Of a DNA stretch of 64,000 nt, positions 34,489-44,129 are shown piece after piece (position 1 is the stretch's first letter; every line of letters starts with the position of its first letter). This stretch comes from Candidatus Praeruminimicrobium purgamenti (GTDB lineage: Bacteria; Elusimicrobiota; Endomicrobiia; Endomicrobiales; Endomicrobiaceae). The translations under genes and the position numbers were made by a program. The DNA lies in NCBI GenBank assembly GCA_018433585.1, contig JAHDQW010000002.1, positions 1 to 64,000 of the forward strand, given 5' to 3'. Below the pieces are notes generated by a model. That model made no database searches, was not told where the DNA came from, and saw only the letters and a list, made by a program, of their open reading frames with translations.

Positions 34489-36501
34489 CTATATTTTTTT
34501 TATATCTATTATTGATACCTGTATTGAGTCCCTGTTTAGTTCCATATTAAAAAGAATATCAAATTTATCCTTGTATTGGATATTCTGTCTCAAACCTGCT
34601 CCGTGCCAAAATACAGCATTCACAGGATTGCCTCCGTTTTGAGAAATTTTAAGTTTTAAATGCTCTTCCGTCTGACCCATAACGACAACTTCTTTCAATT
34701 CAACATTTTTTATAAGAAAAACAGGATTCATATTTGCGCTGCCGAAAGGTTCAAGAAGCAGAACACTATCAAGCGTCTTTTTATTTATATCGGCTATTTT
34801 CAATTCACAGTCAATATTTATTTTTTTAACGACCATTTCTCTTGATATCGAATTTTCGGCTATATCTTTTAAACGTCTTCTTAATTCGTCCATCTTTGAA
34901 ACTTCAACCGTAAGACCGGCTGCCTGGGAATGTCCGCCGAACTTAACAAGCAGGTCCTTTATCTTATCCAATGCCGATACCATATCAAAACCTTCTATAG
35001 ATCTGCACGCTCCTACTGCAAACTGCCCGTCGGAAATAAACAATATTGTCGGTCTTAAATACAATTTGGCTATCTGTGAAGCCACAATTCCTGTTACTCC
35101 GTGCGGCAAATTGTTTGCGACAACTATGAATATTTTATCTTTTTCAATATCACACTGCTCTTTTAAATTCTTTTCGAATTGTTTTATATTTTCCGTCTGT
35201 AAATGTTTTCTTTCATTGTTTAATTTTTTTAATTCGAAAAAGAAATCATCGGCTTTGCATTTGTCGTCGGCAAGCAGAAGTTCGGCTGAGATATCTGCTT
35301 TTGCCATTCTGCCTGCGGCATTTAAAACAGGCGTTATTGACCAGGAAATAGCCTTTGCCGATATATTGTTTTTATCTTTCAAATATTCGTTTATTATATT
35401 ATACAGACCAAATCTTTTTGCCGGATTGTTATTTAAAATTTCCAAACCGTTCTTAACCAATATTCTGTTTTCGCTCACGAGAGGAACTATATCAGCTATT
35501 GTTCCCAAAGCGACAAAATCAATATTATTATCAAAGAAATCCGCCATTCTGCCGTCATTTAGCAGCTCGTATTTCTTATAAGCTTCAAATATAATATATG
35601 CGGCATCCCTTAAATCTTTTGCCGACGAAACATCAGCATTGATAATTTTCACTTCGTTGTTGTCCTGGCTGAAGAGAAGTTCGTCTCCGCATGAAATTAT
35701 TTTCTTATTTTTCAGCAGAGAATAAAACGTTTTTTTATTTTCATCCGAAAATGAAAAAGCTGTTTCGCCGTCAACCATCTCATTTACGACTTTTAATATA
35801 TAAGCATCATAACCGTTGTCTGTTTTTTTTAAAGAAACGACTAGAATTTCTCTGTCAAAATCCCTGCCGTATGTCTGCATTAAAGCCTGGGAAACCTTAA
35901 AAGATATGCCGCATCCTGCTAATTCTTTAAATTTATATTTGCACGTTGTTTTTTTAGGATTAACAATGGCATACGCATCAGGCAAAACGTCAATAGGCGG
36001 CTCATGATGATCCGTAACGATTATCTGCATTCCAAGCTCGTTTGAATACTGCACTTCCTGAACTGAAGATATTCCGCAGTCAACAGTTATTATCAATTTA
36101 ACGTTCATCTGGCGGTATTTATCCAATACCGTTTTAGAAATACCGTATCCTTCATCGGAAGGGATATACCATACGACGTCTCCGCCCAAAGTCTGGATTG
36201 TATTAAAAAGAATCACTAGAGAGGTTATTCCGTCTACGTCTCTGTCTGCATAAATAAGTATTTTTTCCTGCTGCTCTACTGCCTGCTTAATTCTTGTAAC
36301 CGCTTTATGCATATCATCCAGAAGAAAAGGATTAAAAAGATGCTCTTTTCCGGCATAGATAAATTCTTTTATCGATTCGGCATCTGAAATGCCCCTTGCG
36401 GATAAAATTCTTACGACGATATCCGGTAAGTTTGTTTCTTGCGCCAAAGAATGTATTTTCTCTTTATTAAATTCCTGAAGTAACCATTTATTTTGTTGCA
36501 A
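34489..36501 (-). CDS. recJ: Single-stranded-DNA exonuclease RecJ with an insertion
   Basis: A protein of 670 residues. DHH phosphoesterase motifs: ADRDVDGITS (86-91 core), ITVDCGISS (about 138-146), TDHHEP (163-168) and DFVALGTIADIVPL (about 328-341); DHHA1 follows with FGGHSQAAGLTV, then an OB fold. Between residues about 213 and 320 there are some 100 residues that standard RecJ lacks at this point. They do not disturb the motifs. RecJ degrades 5' ends of single strands in recombination and mismatch repair. Its place inside a nucleoside operon is unusual. Confidence 0.92.
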   Translation of the reverse strand: MQQNKWLLQEFNKEKIHSLAQETNLPDIVVRILSARGISDAESIKEFIYAGKEHLFNPFLLDDMHKAVTRIKQAVEQQEKILIYADRDVDGITSLVILFNTIQTLGGDVVWYIPSDEGYGISKTVLDKYRQMNVKLIITVDCGISSVQEVQYSNELGMQIIVTDHHEPPIDVLPDAYAIVNPKKTTCKYKFKELAGCGISFKVSQALMQTYGRDFDREILVVSLKKTDNGYDAYILKVVNEMVDGETAFSFSDENKKTFYSLLKNKKIISCGDELLFSQDNNEVKIINADVSSAKDLRDAAYIIFEAYKKYELLNDGRMADFFDNNIDFVALGTIADIVPLVSENRILVKNGLEILNNNPAKRFGLYNIINEYLKDKNNISAKAISWSITPVLNAAGRMAKADISAELLLADDKCKADDFFFELKKLNNERKHLQTENIKQFEKNLKEQCDIEKDKIFIVVANNLPHGVTGIVASQIAKLYLRPTILFISDGQFAVGACRSIEGFDMVSALDKIKDLLVKFGGHSQAAGLTVEVSKMDELRRRLKDIAENSISREMVVKKINIDCELKIADINKKTLDSVLLLEPFGSANMNPVFLIKNVELKEVVVMGQTEEHLKLKISQNGGNPVNAVFWHGAGLRQNIQYKDKFDILFNMELNRDSIQVSIIDIKKI

Positions 36502-36509
36502 TTAGACTC

Positions 36510-37811
36510 CTATTTTATTATATCTTTTACTAATTTTATCTTTTGAGGTTCAACATCCGAAATATTATACGCAGAGCTGACCAACTTTGCCGCATATTCA
36601 TATTGCGCGTCGTTATAATGAAGAACAGCCGTGACTTCGCCTTCTTTTACGTAATCGCCTGTTTTTTTATATAACGTTATGCCTGCGGAATAATCTATAA
36701 CGTCATCAGTCTTAGATCTTCCTGCTCCGAGCATGCAAGAGGCTATTCCGATGTCTCTCGTTTGTATTGAACTAACAAAACCTGTTTTAGATGCTCTTAT
36801 ATTATAATTGTTTTTTGCCTTTCCAAACAACGAATAATCTTCTATTACCCTTAAATTTCCTTTTTGAAATTCTATCATTGCCGCAAATTTATTTAACGCT
36901 TCTCCCGAAGAAATTTTATCAGAAAAAAGCTGTGCGGCGCTTTTTATGTCTTTTGCCGTTCCCGTCTGCAAAATTATAAGAGAAGATAACTCTTTGCATA
37001 AATCATAAAAATCGTTTTTGAGATTACCTTTCAGGACTTCTATAGTTTGTATGACTTCCAGTGAATTGCCTACGGCAGACCCTAAAGGAGAGTCCATATC
37101 GGATATTACAGCTGTCATATTTCTTCCGAACAATTTGCCTACATTAACCATTTTAGAAGCAAGTTTTTTTGCATCGTCATAAGAAGACATAAATGCTCCG
37201 CCGCCAGTCTTTACGTCCAGAAGAATATGTCCGGCTCCTTCGGCTATTTTTTTAGACATAATACTTGAACATATAAGAGGTATCGATTCAACGGTTGCGG
37301 TAACGTCGCGCAAAGCGTACATTTTTTTATCTACGGGAGCAATGTCTTTTGTCTGCCCTATCATAGCGAATTTATTTTTCTTCAATATTTTAATAAATTC
37401 ATCAATTTCAAGATTAACGTTAAAACCCGGAATCGCTTCCAGTTTGTCCAAAGTACCGCCTGTATGTCCCAAAGCCCTTCCTGACATCATAGGCACAAAT
37501 ATACCGCAGCTTGCAAGAACCGGAGCTACAACGAGGGATGTCCCGTCCCCTACTCCGCCTGTAGAATGTTTATCTGCAGTAGGTCCGTCTAAAAATTTTA
37601 AATCCAAAATTTTTCCGGAATTTGCCATAGCTTCCGTAAGATAAAACGTTTCCGTGTCGTCCAAACCTGAAAAATATACTGACATTAAAAAAGCAGATAT
37701 TTGATAATCTGCAATTTCAGAGTTATTATAACCTTCCATTAAAAAAGATATCTCTTCTTTTGTTAATTTTTCAGCGTTTCTTTTTTTATAAATAATATCG
37801 TATGCTCTCAC
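36510..37811 (-). CDS. pdp: Pyrimidine-nucleoside phosphorylase
   Basis: A protein of 433 residues. The family signature is DKHSTGGVGDGTSLVVAP. It also has SGRALGHTGGTLDKLEAIPG, KKIAEGAGHILLDVKTGGGA and a C-terminal lipoyl-like domain (VKEGEVTAVLHYN). It splits uridine, deoxyuridine and thymidine with phosphate. Lys in DVKTGGGAF and the length favour the broad-range Pdp over DeoA, though the split is not certain. Its stop overlaps nothing; its start touches the purine phosphorylase stop. Confidence 0.93.
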   Translation of the reverse strand: MRAYDIIYKKRNAEKLTKEEISFLMEGYNNSEIADYQISAFLMSVYFSGLDDTETFYLTEAMANSGKILDLKFLDGPTADKHSTGGVGDGTSLVVAPVLASCGIFVPMMSGRALGHTGGTLDKLEAIPGFNVNLEIDEFIKILKKNKFAMIGQTKDIAPVDKKMYALRDVTATVESIPLICSSIMSKKIAEGAGHILLDVKTGGGAFMSSYDDAKKLASKMVNVGKLFGRNMTAVISDMDSPLGSAVGNSLEVIQTIEVLKGNLKNDFYDLCKELSSLIILQTGTAKDIKSAAQLFSDKISSGEALNKFAAMIEFQKGNLRVIEDYSLFGKAKNNYNIRASKTGFVSSIQTRDIGIASCMLGAGRSKTDDVIDYSAGITLYKKTGDYVKEGEVTAVLHYNDAQYEYAAKLVSSAYNISDVEPQKIKLVKDIIK

Positions 37812-38638
37812 TACACATCCTTTAAAATATTAAAAATTATTTTTTCCATAAAAATGCCTGCTTTTTTCCCCAGCATCAAGACATCTTTGTGGTTTAATTT
37901 TTCATTTGACAGCCCGCTTGCTTTATTTGACACATATGCCAAAGCCAAAACCTTCATATTCATCTGTTTTGCAGCTATAGACTCAGCAACAAGAGACATA
38001 CCTGCGACATCTCCACCAAGCTTCGAGAAAGCCGATACCTCGGCAGGAGTTTCATAAGAGGGGCCCGTAACTGCAAAATACGTACCCTTATGCATTTTTA
38101 TTTTATTACGCTTTGATATTTTTATTGCTTTTTGAATAAGTTTTTTGTCATATGTGTCTGTCAAATCAGGAAACCTTTCACCGAACTCTTTGTGATATTC
38201 GCCTATTAAAGGATTGTCAAACATAAAGTTAATATGGTCATTCACCGCCACAATGTCGCCGACTTCGTATTTCCTGTTCAAAGCGCCCGCCGCACACGTT
38301 ATTATCAAAGTTTCAACTCCGATATGTTTAATAAGCCTTACCGGGTAAGAGATATCTTTCATAGAATACCCTTCATAATAGTGAAACCTTCCGTTGAGAA
38401 GAACAACTTCGACAGAATTCAGCTTTCCGAAAACAAGTTCGCCTTTATGTCCCTCAACGGTAGTTTTTTTAAAATTTGGAATTTTATCGTACTCTATAAT
38501 ATCAGGATTATTTATCTTTTCTTTTATATTAGAAAGGCCTGACCCTATAATAACGGCAATTTTAGGGTTATATTTTGTTCTGCCTTTTATATATTTTTTG
38601 CTTTCGTCCAATAAATTGAAAATATTTGTTTTTTTCAC
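37811..38638 (-). CDS. punA: Purine-nucleoside phosphorylase (trimeric type)
   Basis: A protein of 275 residues. It has [51 protein letters not shown]-type strand with [34 protein letters not shown] and [18 protein letters not shown]. It splits guanosine and inosine (and deoxy forms) to base and (deoxy)ribose-1-P, which DeoB then converts. It overlaps deoB by 4 bases. Confidence 0.95.
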   Translation of the reverse strand: MKKTNIFNLLDESKKYIKGRTKYNPKIAVIIGSGLSNIKEKINNPDIIEYDKIPNFKKTTVEGHKGELVFGKLNSVEVVLLNGRFHYYEGYSMKDISYPVRLIKHIGVETLIITCAAGALNRKYEVGDIVAVNDHINFMFDNPLIGEYHKEFGERFPDLTDTYDKKLIQKAIKISKRNKIKMHKGTYFAVTGPSYETPAEVSAFSKLGGDVAGMSLVAESIAAKQMNMKVLALAYVSNKASGLSNEKLNHKDVLMLGKKAGIFMEKIIFNILKDV

Positions 38639-39885
38639 AATATATCGTCCTTAAAACTTGTTCCGTTTTTCATCGGGGTAAGTTCAAAAATATCCGCTAT
38701 TGTCTGGGCTACGTCAGACAATGTTTTTCTTGTCCCCAAGTTAACGTTTTGTTTTAAATTTTTACCGTAAACAAGAAGAGGAACATATTCCCTTGTATGA
38801 TCGGTATGTTTTTTATATGTAGGATCACAGCCGTGGTCAGCCGTAATTATAAGAATATCATTATCTGACATTGCATCCATAATGAAAGGAAGCTGTCTGT
38901 CAAAGTATTTTAGTCCCTGGGCATAAGAATTAACATCTCTTCTGTGCCCCCACAACATATCAAAATCCACAAGGTTTGTAAAAATTAAATTTTTATGGAA
39001 ATGATCTATATCAGGAGATATATCCTGCTGTCCTCCAGGAAAATATTCAGCTCTTTTAGGCTCTATTATTGAATCTATGGTATATTTTATTCCGGTGCTG
39101 TTTCCTTTTGTATGATATGCTATGCTGATACCGCAATCATTAAAGATGTCCTGAATTTTGCCTATTGCTATCACGTTGCCGTTTATATTTTTGATTTTAT
39201 CAAGAACTGTTTTTCCTACAGGAGACAAAGAATAATCATGTCTGTTTGAAGTTCTTACGTAATTTCCGCTTTCGCCTATAAAAGGTCTGGCAATAACTCT
39301 TCCTACGGCATGTTCTCCTACTAACATTTCCCTTGCTATTTTACAAACGTCATGCAATTCTTTAAGACCGCCGAATTTATCAGGATTTTCATGGGCGGCT
39401 ATCTGAAAAACTGAATCAGCGGAGGTATAAACTATAGGATATCCGGTACGGCGGTGCTCATCGCCGAGTCTTTGTATGATTTCAGTTCCGGAAGCGACGC
39501 AGTTACCTAAGACTTTATGACCTATTCTTCTTTCAAATTCTTCTATTAATTCTTTCGGAAATCCGTCAGGATATGTAGGAAAAGGTTTTTCTAAAACTAT
39601 TCCGGATAATTCCCAATGACCTGCTGTAGTATCCTTTGCAGGCGATAAAGTCGCCATTTTACCGTAATTACCGGTAATTTTTCCGGGTTTATATCCGTAA
39701 GGCGACGGAACGATATTATAAAGCCCCAATGACCCCATATTTTCAAGGACAAAATCGTCATCCATATTTTCAAAAATATGCTTTAGGGTATTGGAACCGG
39801 CATCATTATATTTCTCGGCATCAGGCAGTTCCCCGACGCCCAAACTGTCTAAAACAATTAAAATAATTTTATTTATATCTGACAT
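38635..39885 (-). CDS. deoB: Phosphopentomutase
   Basis: A protein of 416 residues. It has [14 protein letters not shown] at the N-terminus (metal ligand Asp), [24 protein letters not shown] and [20 protein letters not shown] (metal ligands). It converts ribose-1-P and deoxyribose-1-P to the 5-phosphates. It links the three phosphorylases to DeoC, RpiB and transketolase encoded in the same run. The 4-base overlap with punA shows coupling. Confidence 0.96.
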   Translation of the reverse strand: MSDINKIILIVLDSLGVGELPDAEKYNDAGSNTLKHIFENMDDDFVLENMGSLGLYNIVPSPYGYKPGKITGNYGKMATLSPAKDTTAGHWELSGIVLEKPFPTYPDGFPKELIEEFERRIGHKVLGNCVASGTEIIQRLGDEHRRTGYPIVYTSADSVFQIAAHENPDKFGGLKELHDVCKIAREMLVGEHAVGRVIARPFIGESGNYVRTSNRHDYSLSPVGKTVLDKIKNINGNVIAIGKIQDIFNDCGISIAYHTKGNSTGIKYTIDSIIEPKRAEYFPGGQQDISPDIDHFHKNLIFTNLVDFDMLWGHRRDVNSYAQGLKYFDRQLPFIMDAMSDNDILIITADHGCDPTYKKHTDHTREYVPLLVYGKNLKQNVNLGTRKTLSDVAQTIADIFELTPMKNGTSFKDDIL

Positions 39886-39948
39886 TTTTTCTCCATTGTA
39901 TCTATATTCATAAAAAACATAAAAATGTCAAACTAACCGCTGCAGCAA

Positions 39949-40896
39949 TTACTTTCTTTTTAATACATTTTTGACTGCCGTAACTATATTAATGTCTTTT
40001 AAGCCGTATTTTGTAATCAAATCCGATGGTTTTCCAGATTCACCGAAAGTATCGTTTACGGCGACAAATTCCATAGGAACAGGAGAATTTTTCACGACGA
40101 CTTCGGCAACTGCCGAACCTAAACCGCCGAACTTTTGATGCTCTTCAGCCGTTACGATTGCTCCGCATTCTTTTGCGGCTTCAATAATAGCTTTTTCATC
40201 TATAGGCTTTACGGTATGTATGTTTAAAACCTTTGCTTTGATTCCGTTTTGTTCCAATATATCAGCCGCTGCCAATGATTCATAAACCATTGAACCGCAA
40301 GCTATAATACAGACGTCTTTGCCTTCTTTCATTACACAGGCTTTTCCTATTTCAAAAGGAGTTGATTCTTCCGTTACCACAGGAACATTTTCTCTTCCGT
40401 ATCTGATGTAAACCGGTCCTTTGTAATATGCCGCTGCAATTGTCGCTTTTTTAGTTTCTACGGCATCACAAGGCACAAGCACTGTCATGTTAGGTATACA
40501 TCTCATTATTGCAATTTCTTCCAAAGCCTGATGCGTAGCCCCGTCCGGCCCAACCATAAGCCCTGAATGAGAACCGCCTATCTTAACGTTTAATTTTGAA
40601 TAACAAATAGTAGTTCTTATTTGTTCCCAAGGTCTTCCTGAAGCAAAAACGCCGTAAGTTGAAACAAAAGGTATAAAACCTGCAATAGAAAGCCCTGCAG
40701 CCATACCGAGCAAATTTGTTTCCGCAATACCGACGTTTGCAAATCTGTCGGGAAATTTATCCTGAAATCCGTTAATTGCGACAGAAGATACCGTATCTGC
40801 GCCCAAAACAAAAATTTTATCGTCTTTATCTCCAAGTTCAACTAAAGCTTCACCAAAGCCGAATCTTGTTGCTTTATTGCCAAAAACCTTAACCAT
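39949..40896 (-). CDS. Transketolase, C-terminal subunit
   Basis: A protein of 315 residues holding the pyrimidine-binding (PYR) and C-terminal domains: GADTVSSVAINGFQDKFPDR, VGIAETNLLGMAAGLSIAG (Glu that activates thiamine), FVSTYGVFASGRPWEQIR, GSHSGLMVGPDGATHQALEE and TAEEHQKFGGLGSAVAE. The N-terminal half is the next gene upstream, so the enzyme is of the split type. It moves two-carbon units between pentose and glycolytic phosphates. Confidence 0.95.
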   Translation of the reverse strand: MVKVFGNKATRFGFGEALVELGDKDDKIFVLGADTVSSVAINGFQDKFPDRFANVGIAETNLLGMAAGLSIAGFIPFVSTYGVFASGRPWEQIRTTICYSKLNVKIGGSHSGLMVGPDGATHQALEEIAIMRCIPNMTVLVPCDAVETKKATIAAAYYKGPVYIRYGRENVPVVTEESTPFEIGKACVMKEGKDVCIIACGSMVYESLAAADILEQNGIKAKVLNIHTVKPIDEKAIIEAAKECGAIVTAEEHQKFGGLGSAVAEVVVKNSPVPMEFVAVNDTFGESGKPSDLITKYGLKDINIVTAVKNVLKRK

Positions 40897-40928
40897 AAAT
40901 ATTGTCCTTTTTATTTAAAAATTTTAAA

Positions 40929-41750
40929 TTAAAGAGTTGCGTCTATTTCTTTAAAAGCCTGCAACAACTGCTCTTTAGAAGGCGCTTTCCCGTGCCAGTC
41001 TGCTTTATTCTCCATAAAAGAAACACCTTTCCCTTTTACGGTTTTTGCAATTATTACAGTAGGTTTATCTTTCTGAAGCTTTGCTTTTGCATAAGCTGCG
41101 TCAACTTCTTCCAAATTATGTCCGTCTACAGATATAACATTCCATCCGAAAGACAAATATTTGTCTGTTATAGGATTAATATTTAAAACTTTATCGACAG
41201 GACCGTCAATCTGCAAACCGTTGCAATCAACGACAGCGCATAAATTATCAAGCTTAAAGTGAGATGCCGACATTGCAGCTTCCCAAATAGACCCTTCCTG
41301 TTGTTCACCGTCTCCCATAAGGACATAGACTCTGTTATCCTGCTTTAAAGTTTTCATTCCTTTTGCAACACCTACCGCTATCGACAGTCCGTAGCCCAAA
41401 GAACCCGTAGAAATCTCTATGCCGGGAATATTTTTATCCTTTGCCGGATGTCCCTGCAAACGGCTTCCCATTTTTCTCAACGTGCATAACTCATCTTTTG
41501 AAATACATTCCATCTGCGCCAATACGGAATAAAGAACAGGGCATACATGCCCTTTTGACAATATAAAATAATCTCTTTTAGGATCATTAAAGTTCTTAGG
41601 ATTGATTTTCATATGGTTAAAATACAAATCAACCATTAATTCAACCGATGACAAACTTCCTCCAGGATGGCCCGAGCCTGCAAGTTCCAACATTGTTAAA
41701 ATATCTTTTCTCACTGACGCTGATATTATTTTTAAATCAGCTGTTTCCAT
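40929..41750 (-). CDS. Transketolase, N-terminal subunit
   Basis: A protein of 273 residues with the thiamine-diphosphate domain: GSGHPGGSLSSVELMVDLYF, LSKGHVCPVLYSVLA, STGSLGYGLSIAVGVAKG and GDGEQQEGSIWEA, with the Asp/Asn metal site in VDCNGLQIDG. It pairs with the C-terminal subunit encoded 32 bases downstream. Confidence 0.95.
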   Translation of the reverse strand: METADLKIISASVRKDILTMLELAGSGHPGGSLSSVELMVDLYFNHMKINPKNFNDPKRDYFILSKGHVCPVLYSVLAQMECISKDELCTLRKMGSRLQGHPAKDKNIPGIEISTGSLGYGLSIAVGVAKGMKTLKQDNRVYVLMGDGEQQEGSIWEAAMSASHFKLDNLCAVVDCNGLQIDGPVDKVLNINPITDKYLSFGWNVISVDGHNLEEVDAAYAKAKLQKDKPTVIIAKTVKGKGVSFMENKADWHGKAPSKEQLLQAFKEIDATL

Positions 41751-41763
41751 TTGCTTCCCCCAT

Positions 41764-43485
41764 TTATTTTGTAAAATCCGCTTTCATCTTGGAATACAAT
41801 TCAATTTTTTCTATTATACTCAAAAGTACTATTGAAATATGTTCAAGAACCTTAATATCGGAATCATTAAAATCCATTCCGATTTTATTAACCGCAACAA
41901 TTACGGCAGCTACGCTGTCATCAGCTTTAGAAGGCGAAAATACTGCAGAATTAACATTTACTTTTTCCAATAATTCAGGACATAACATTTTCAAATCTTC
42001 TCTTTGCGGCACAATAACAGGCTTCTTGCTCAAAAATATTTTATTAAAAATATTTTTATCTGCGTTCTTCACTTTTATTATATCATAAATTCCAAAAGAA
42101 CCTTCTACTGAAAAAAATTCATTCTTTGTATTACTGTATATAAATATACCGGCTGTTTCAACCGACAATATTTCTTTTATCTTTTCTATTATATATTTTG
42201 TAATATCCAGCATATCAAATTTTGCCGAAGCATATGCCGATATATCTGATATTGCTTTTATATCTCTTATTTTTTTTATAAGCATTGCATTTGTCTGGAT
42301 CAATTCTTTAGACGTCATCTGTATTTCGGTTTCCAGTTTCCTGTTGGCTTCCTTAACTCTTTTATAGTCTTGAACATGAATTATTAAAGCGGAAAGATAT
42401 CTGCAGACTATCGTTATGGTTTCATCAGTATCTTCATCAAAACAATTATTGTTCTTTATATTAATGCTCAAAACGCCTATGCAATTATGGTTTTCATCTA
42501 TTAAAGGAACATTCATTTGCATAACAATATTTTCATCGTTTAAGATATCGCTGATTTCTCTCGGAAGCAAAGAAATATCTTGAATCGTTACAGGTTCGCA
42601 TTTTTTATAGCATTGCATGATTGGGCTGTTAGAATGCACAGATATTGATTTTATATCCTGCAAAGAAAAACCGCTTTTGGCTACCACTTTTAACTGTCCG
42701 TCTTCTGAAGGCATGAAAAGAGCGCATACAGAATTATTTATTTTTCTTTGTATTATGTTGAAAATTAAATGTATCGAATGTGTGAGCTCAAGATCCGACG
42801 TTATAACGCTGGTTGCGGAAAAAAGAAGTTTCATAGTCGTGCTTATATCTATAACTTTTGTGTTGAGTTTTTTTAAATCCGCAAATAAATCTTTCCACAT
42901 TCCTTTTTCAGGGAGAAGAGACTTCACGTCTGACTGAGATTCAGACGATATCCCGTTTATTATCTTTGTCATTTGCTCAAAAGGATAAACTATGTATTTT
43001 GTAACATAAGCATATGACGCAAAAACAAGCAGAAGCAGTACAAGCAGAGTCGAAATTGAAAAGGCTATAAGGAGATTTTTATTAAAAACTACAGCATTGA
43101 TAAGATCATATGAGGGACATATTTTTATCCATCCGACAATTTCACCGTCTTTTTTTAAAGGATATGAAAACCTGAAAAAAGACAATAAGGTGCCCTTACA
43201 CTGTAAATTATTAAGATAGTAAATTTTATCATTATTGTTCGAAACAGTTAAATTAAAAATATTTTTATTCTTTTTTAAATCTATAAAAAAAGAATCTACT
43301 TTGTCTTTTGCAAAATCTTTTGTAACAAGCTCAGCTAAAATTTGTTTTGAATCGTGCACGGCAGGATAAAGAGTTTTTTTAAGTTCATTCGTAAAAAACT
43401 CATACATAAAGAAAAACCATAAAAAGAAAAGCAGCGTGATAAACAAAAAAAGGAATAAAATATGTTTTATTATTATTTTTTTCAT
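41764..43485 (-). CDS. Membrane sensor with HAMP-like linker and two GAF domains, no output domain
   Basis: A protein of 573 residues. Two membrane helices (about 8-30 and 148-170) flank a periplasmic domain of about 115 residues. A HAMP-like segment follows (VTKYIVYPFEQMTKIINGI), then a first GAF domain (about 220-375), a coiled coil and a second GAF (about 420-560). There is no GGDEF, kinase or phosphatase domain, so the signal must go to a partner protein. It lies between deoC (4-base overlap) and the transketolase pair. A regulator of the nucleoside operon is possible but nothing in the sequence proves it. Confidence 0.8.
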   Translation of the reverse strand: MKKIIIKHILFLFLFITLLFFLWFFFMYEFFTNELKKTLYPAVHDSKQILAELVTKDFAKDKVDSFFIDLKKNKNIFNLTVSNNNDKIYYLNNLQCKGTLLSFFRFSYPLKKDGEIVGWIKICPSYDLINAVVFNKNLLIAFSISTLLVLLLLVFASYAYVTKYIVYPFEQMTKIINGISSESQSDVKSLLPEKGMWKDLFADLKKLNTKVIDISTTMKLLFSATSVITSDLELTHSIHLIFNIIQRKINNSVCALFMPSEDGQLKVVAKSGFSLQDIKSISVHSNSPIMQCYKKCEPVTIQDISLLPREISDILNDENIVMQMNVPLIDENHNCIGVLSINIKNNNCFDEDTDETITIVCRYLSALIIHVQDYKRVKEANRKLETEIQMTSKELIQTNAMLIKKIRDIKAISDISAYASAKFDMLDITKYIIEKIKEILSVETAGIFIYSNTKNEFFSVEGSFGIYDIIKVKNADKNIFNKIFLSKKPVIVPQREDLKMLCPELLEKVNVNSAVFSPSKADDSVAAVIVAVNKIGMDFNDSDIKVLEHISIVLLSIIEKIELYSKMKADFTK

Positions 43486-44129
43486 TGTTTTCTTATTAAA
43501 TCAAGCGATTTAGAACTTCCTATTCTGCTTGCGCCCGCTTTAATCATATCTTCAGCCTGCAGGTAAGTGGCTATTCCGCCCGAAGCTTTGATTTTAACGT
43601 TATTTTTTAGCAAAGATTTAAACAAAATTATATCTTCGACATTTGCTCCAGAAGGAGCAAATCCTGTCGATGTTTTTATAAAATCAACTTTATTGTTTAA
43701 AATTATTTTGGCGAGCTCGGTTTTTTCCTCTTTTGTCAGGTATGCCGTTTCAACTATTATTTTTAAAATTTTACCGGCAGTCGTTTTTCTCAATGCAGCT
43801 ATTTCTTTATTAACAAATTTAAAATCCTTTGATTTAACCGCAGAGATATTTACAACGGCATCTATTTCATCCGCGCCGAAAACAATTGCCTCTTTCGCTT
43901 CTACAAGCTTAGTCAAATAATGGTTATATCCGAGAGGAAAGCCGACAACAGTACATATTTTGACATCTGTTTTAGCCAGCGCTTTTTTACAACTTTCTAC
44001 CATATAAGGAGGAACGCACACAGAGTAAAAACCGTTATCAACCGCCTGGTCGCATAATTTTTTAAAATCCGAAAAACATGCTGTAGGAGATAACAAAGTA
44101 TGATCTATTATGCCGGCTATATTTACCAT
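43482..44129 (-). CDS. deoC: Deoxyribose-phosphate aldolase
   Basis: A protein of 215 residues. It has IDHTLLSPTA, VCVPPYMVESCKKAL, VVGFPLGYN, GADEIDAVVNISAVK, KIIVETAYL and FIKTSTGFAPSGANVED, whose Lys forms the Schiff base. It splits deoxyribose-5-P into glyceraldehyde-3-P and acetaldehyde. It overlaps both neighbours by 4-7 bases, so it is tightly coupled with the GAF sensor and the DUF4139 gene. Confidence 0.96.
   Translation of the reverse strand: MVNIAGIIDHTLLSPTACFSDFKKLCDQAVDNGFYSVCVPPYMVESCKKALAKTDVKICTVVGFPLGYNHYLTKLVEAKEAIVFGADEIDAVVNISAVKSKDFKFVNKEIAALRKTTAGKILKIIVETAYLTKEEKTELAKIILNNKVDFIKTSTGFAPSGANVEDIILFKSLLKNNVKIKASGGIATYLQAEDMIKAGASRIGSSKSLDLIRKQ

Noticed and set aside
35066-35581. 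Open frame of 171 codons antisense to recJ
   Set aside because: It lies wholly inside a clear gene, and its hydrophobic run is the reverse reading of recJ codons; it has no ribosome site or recognisable motif.
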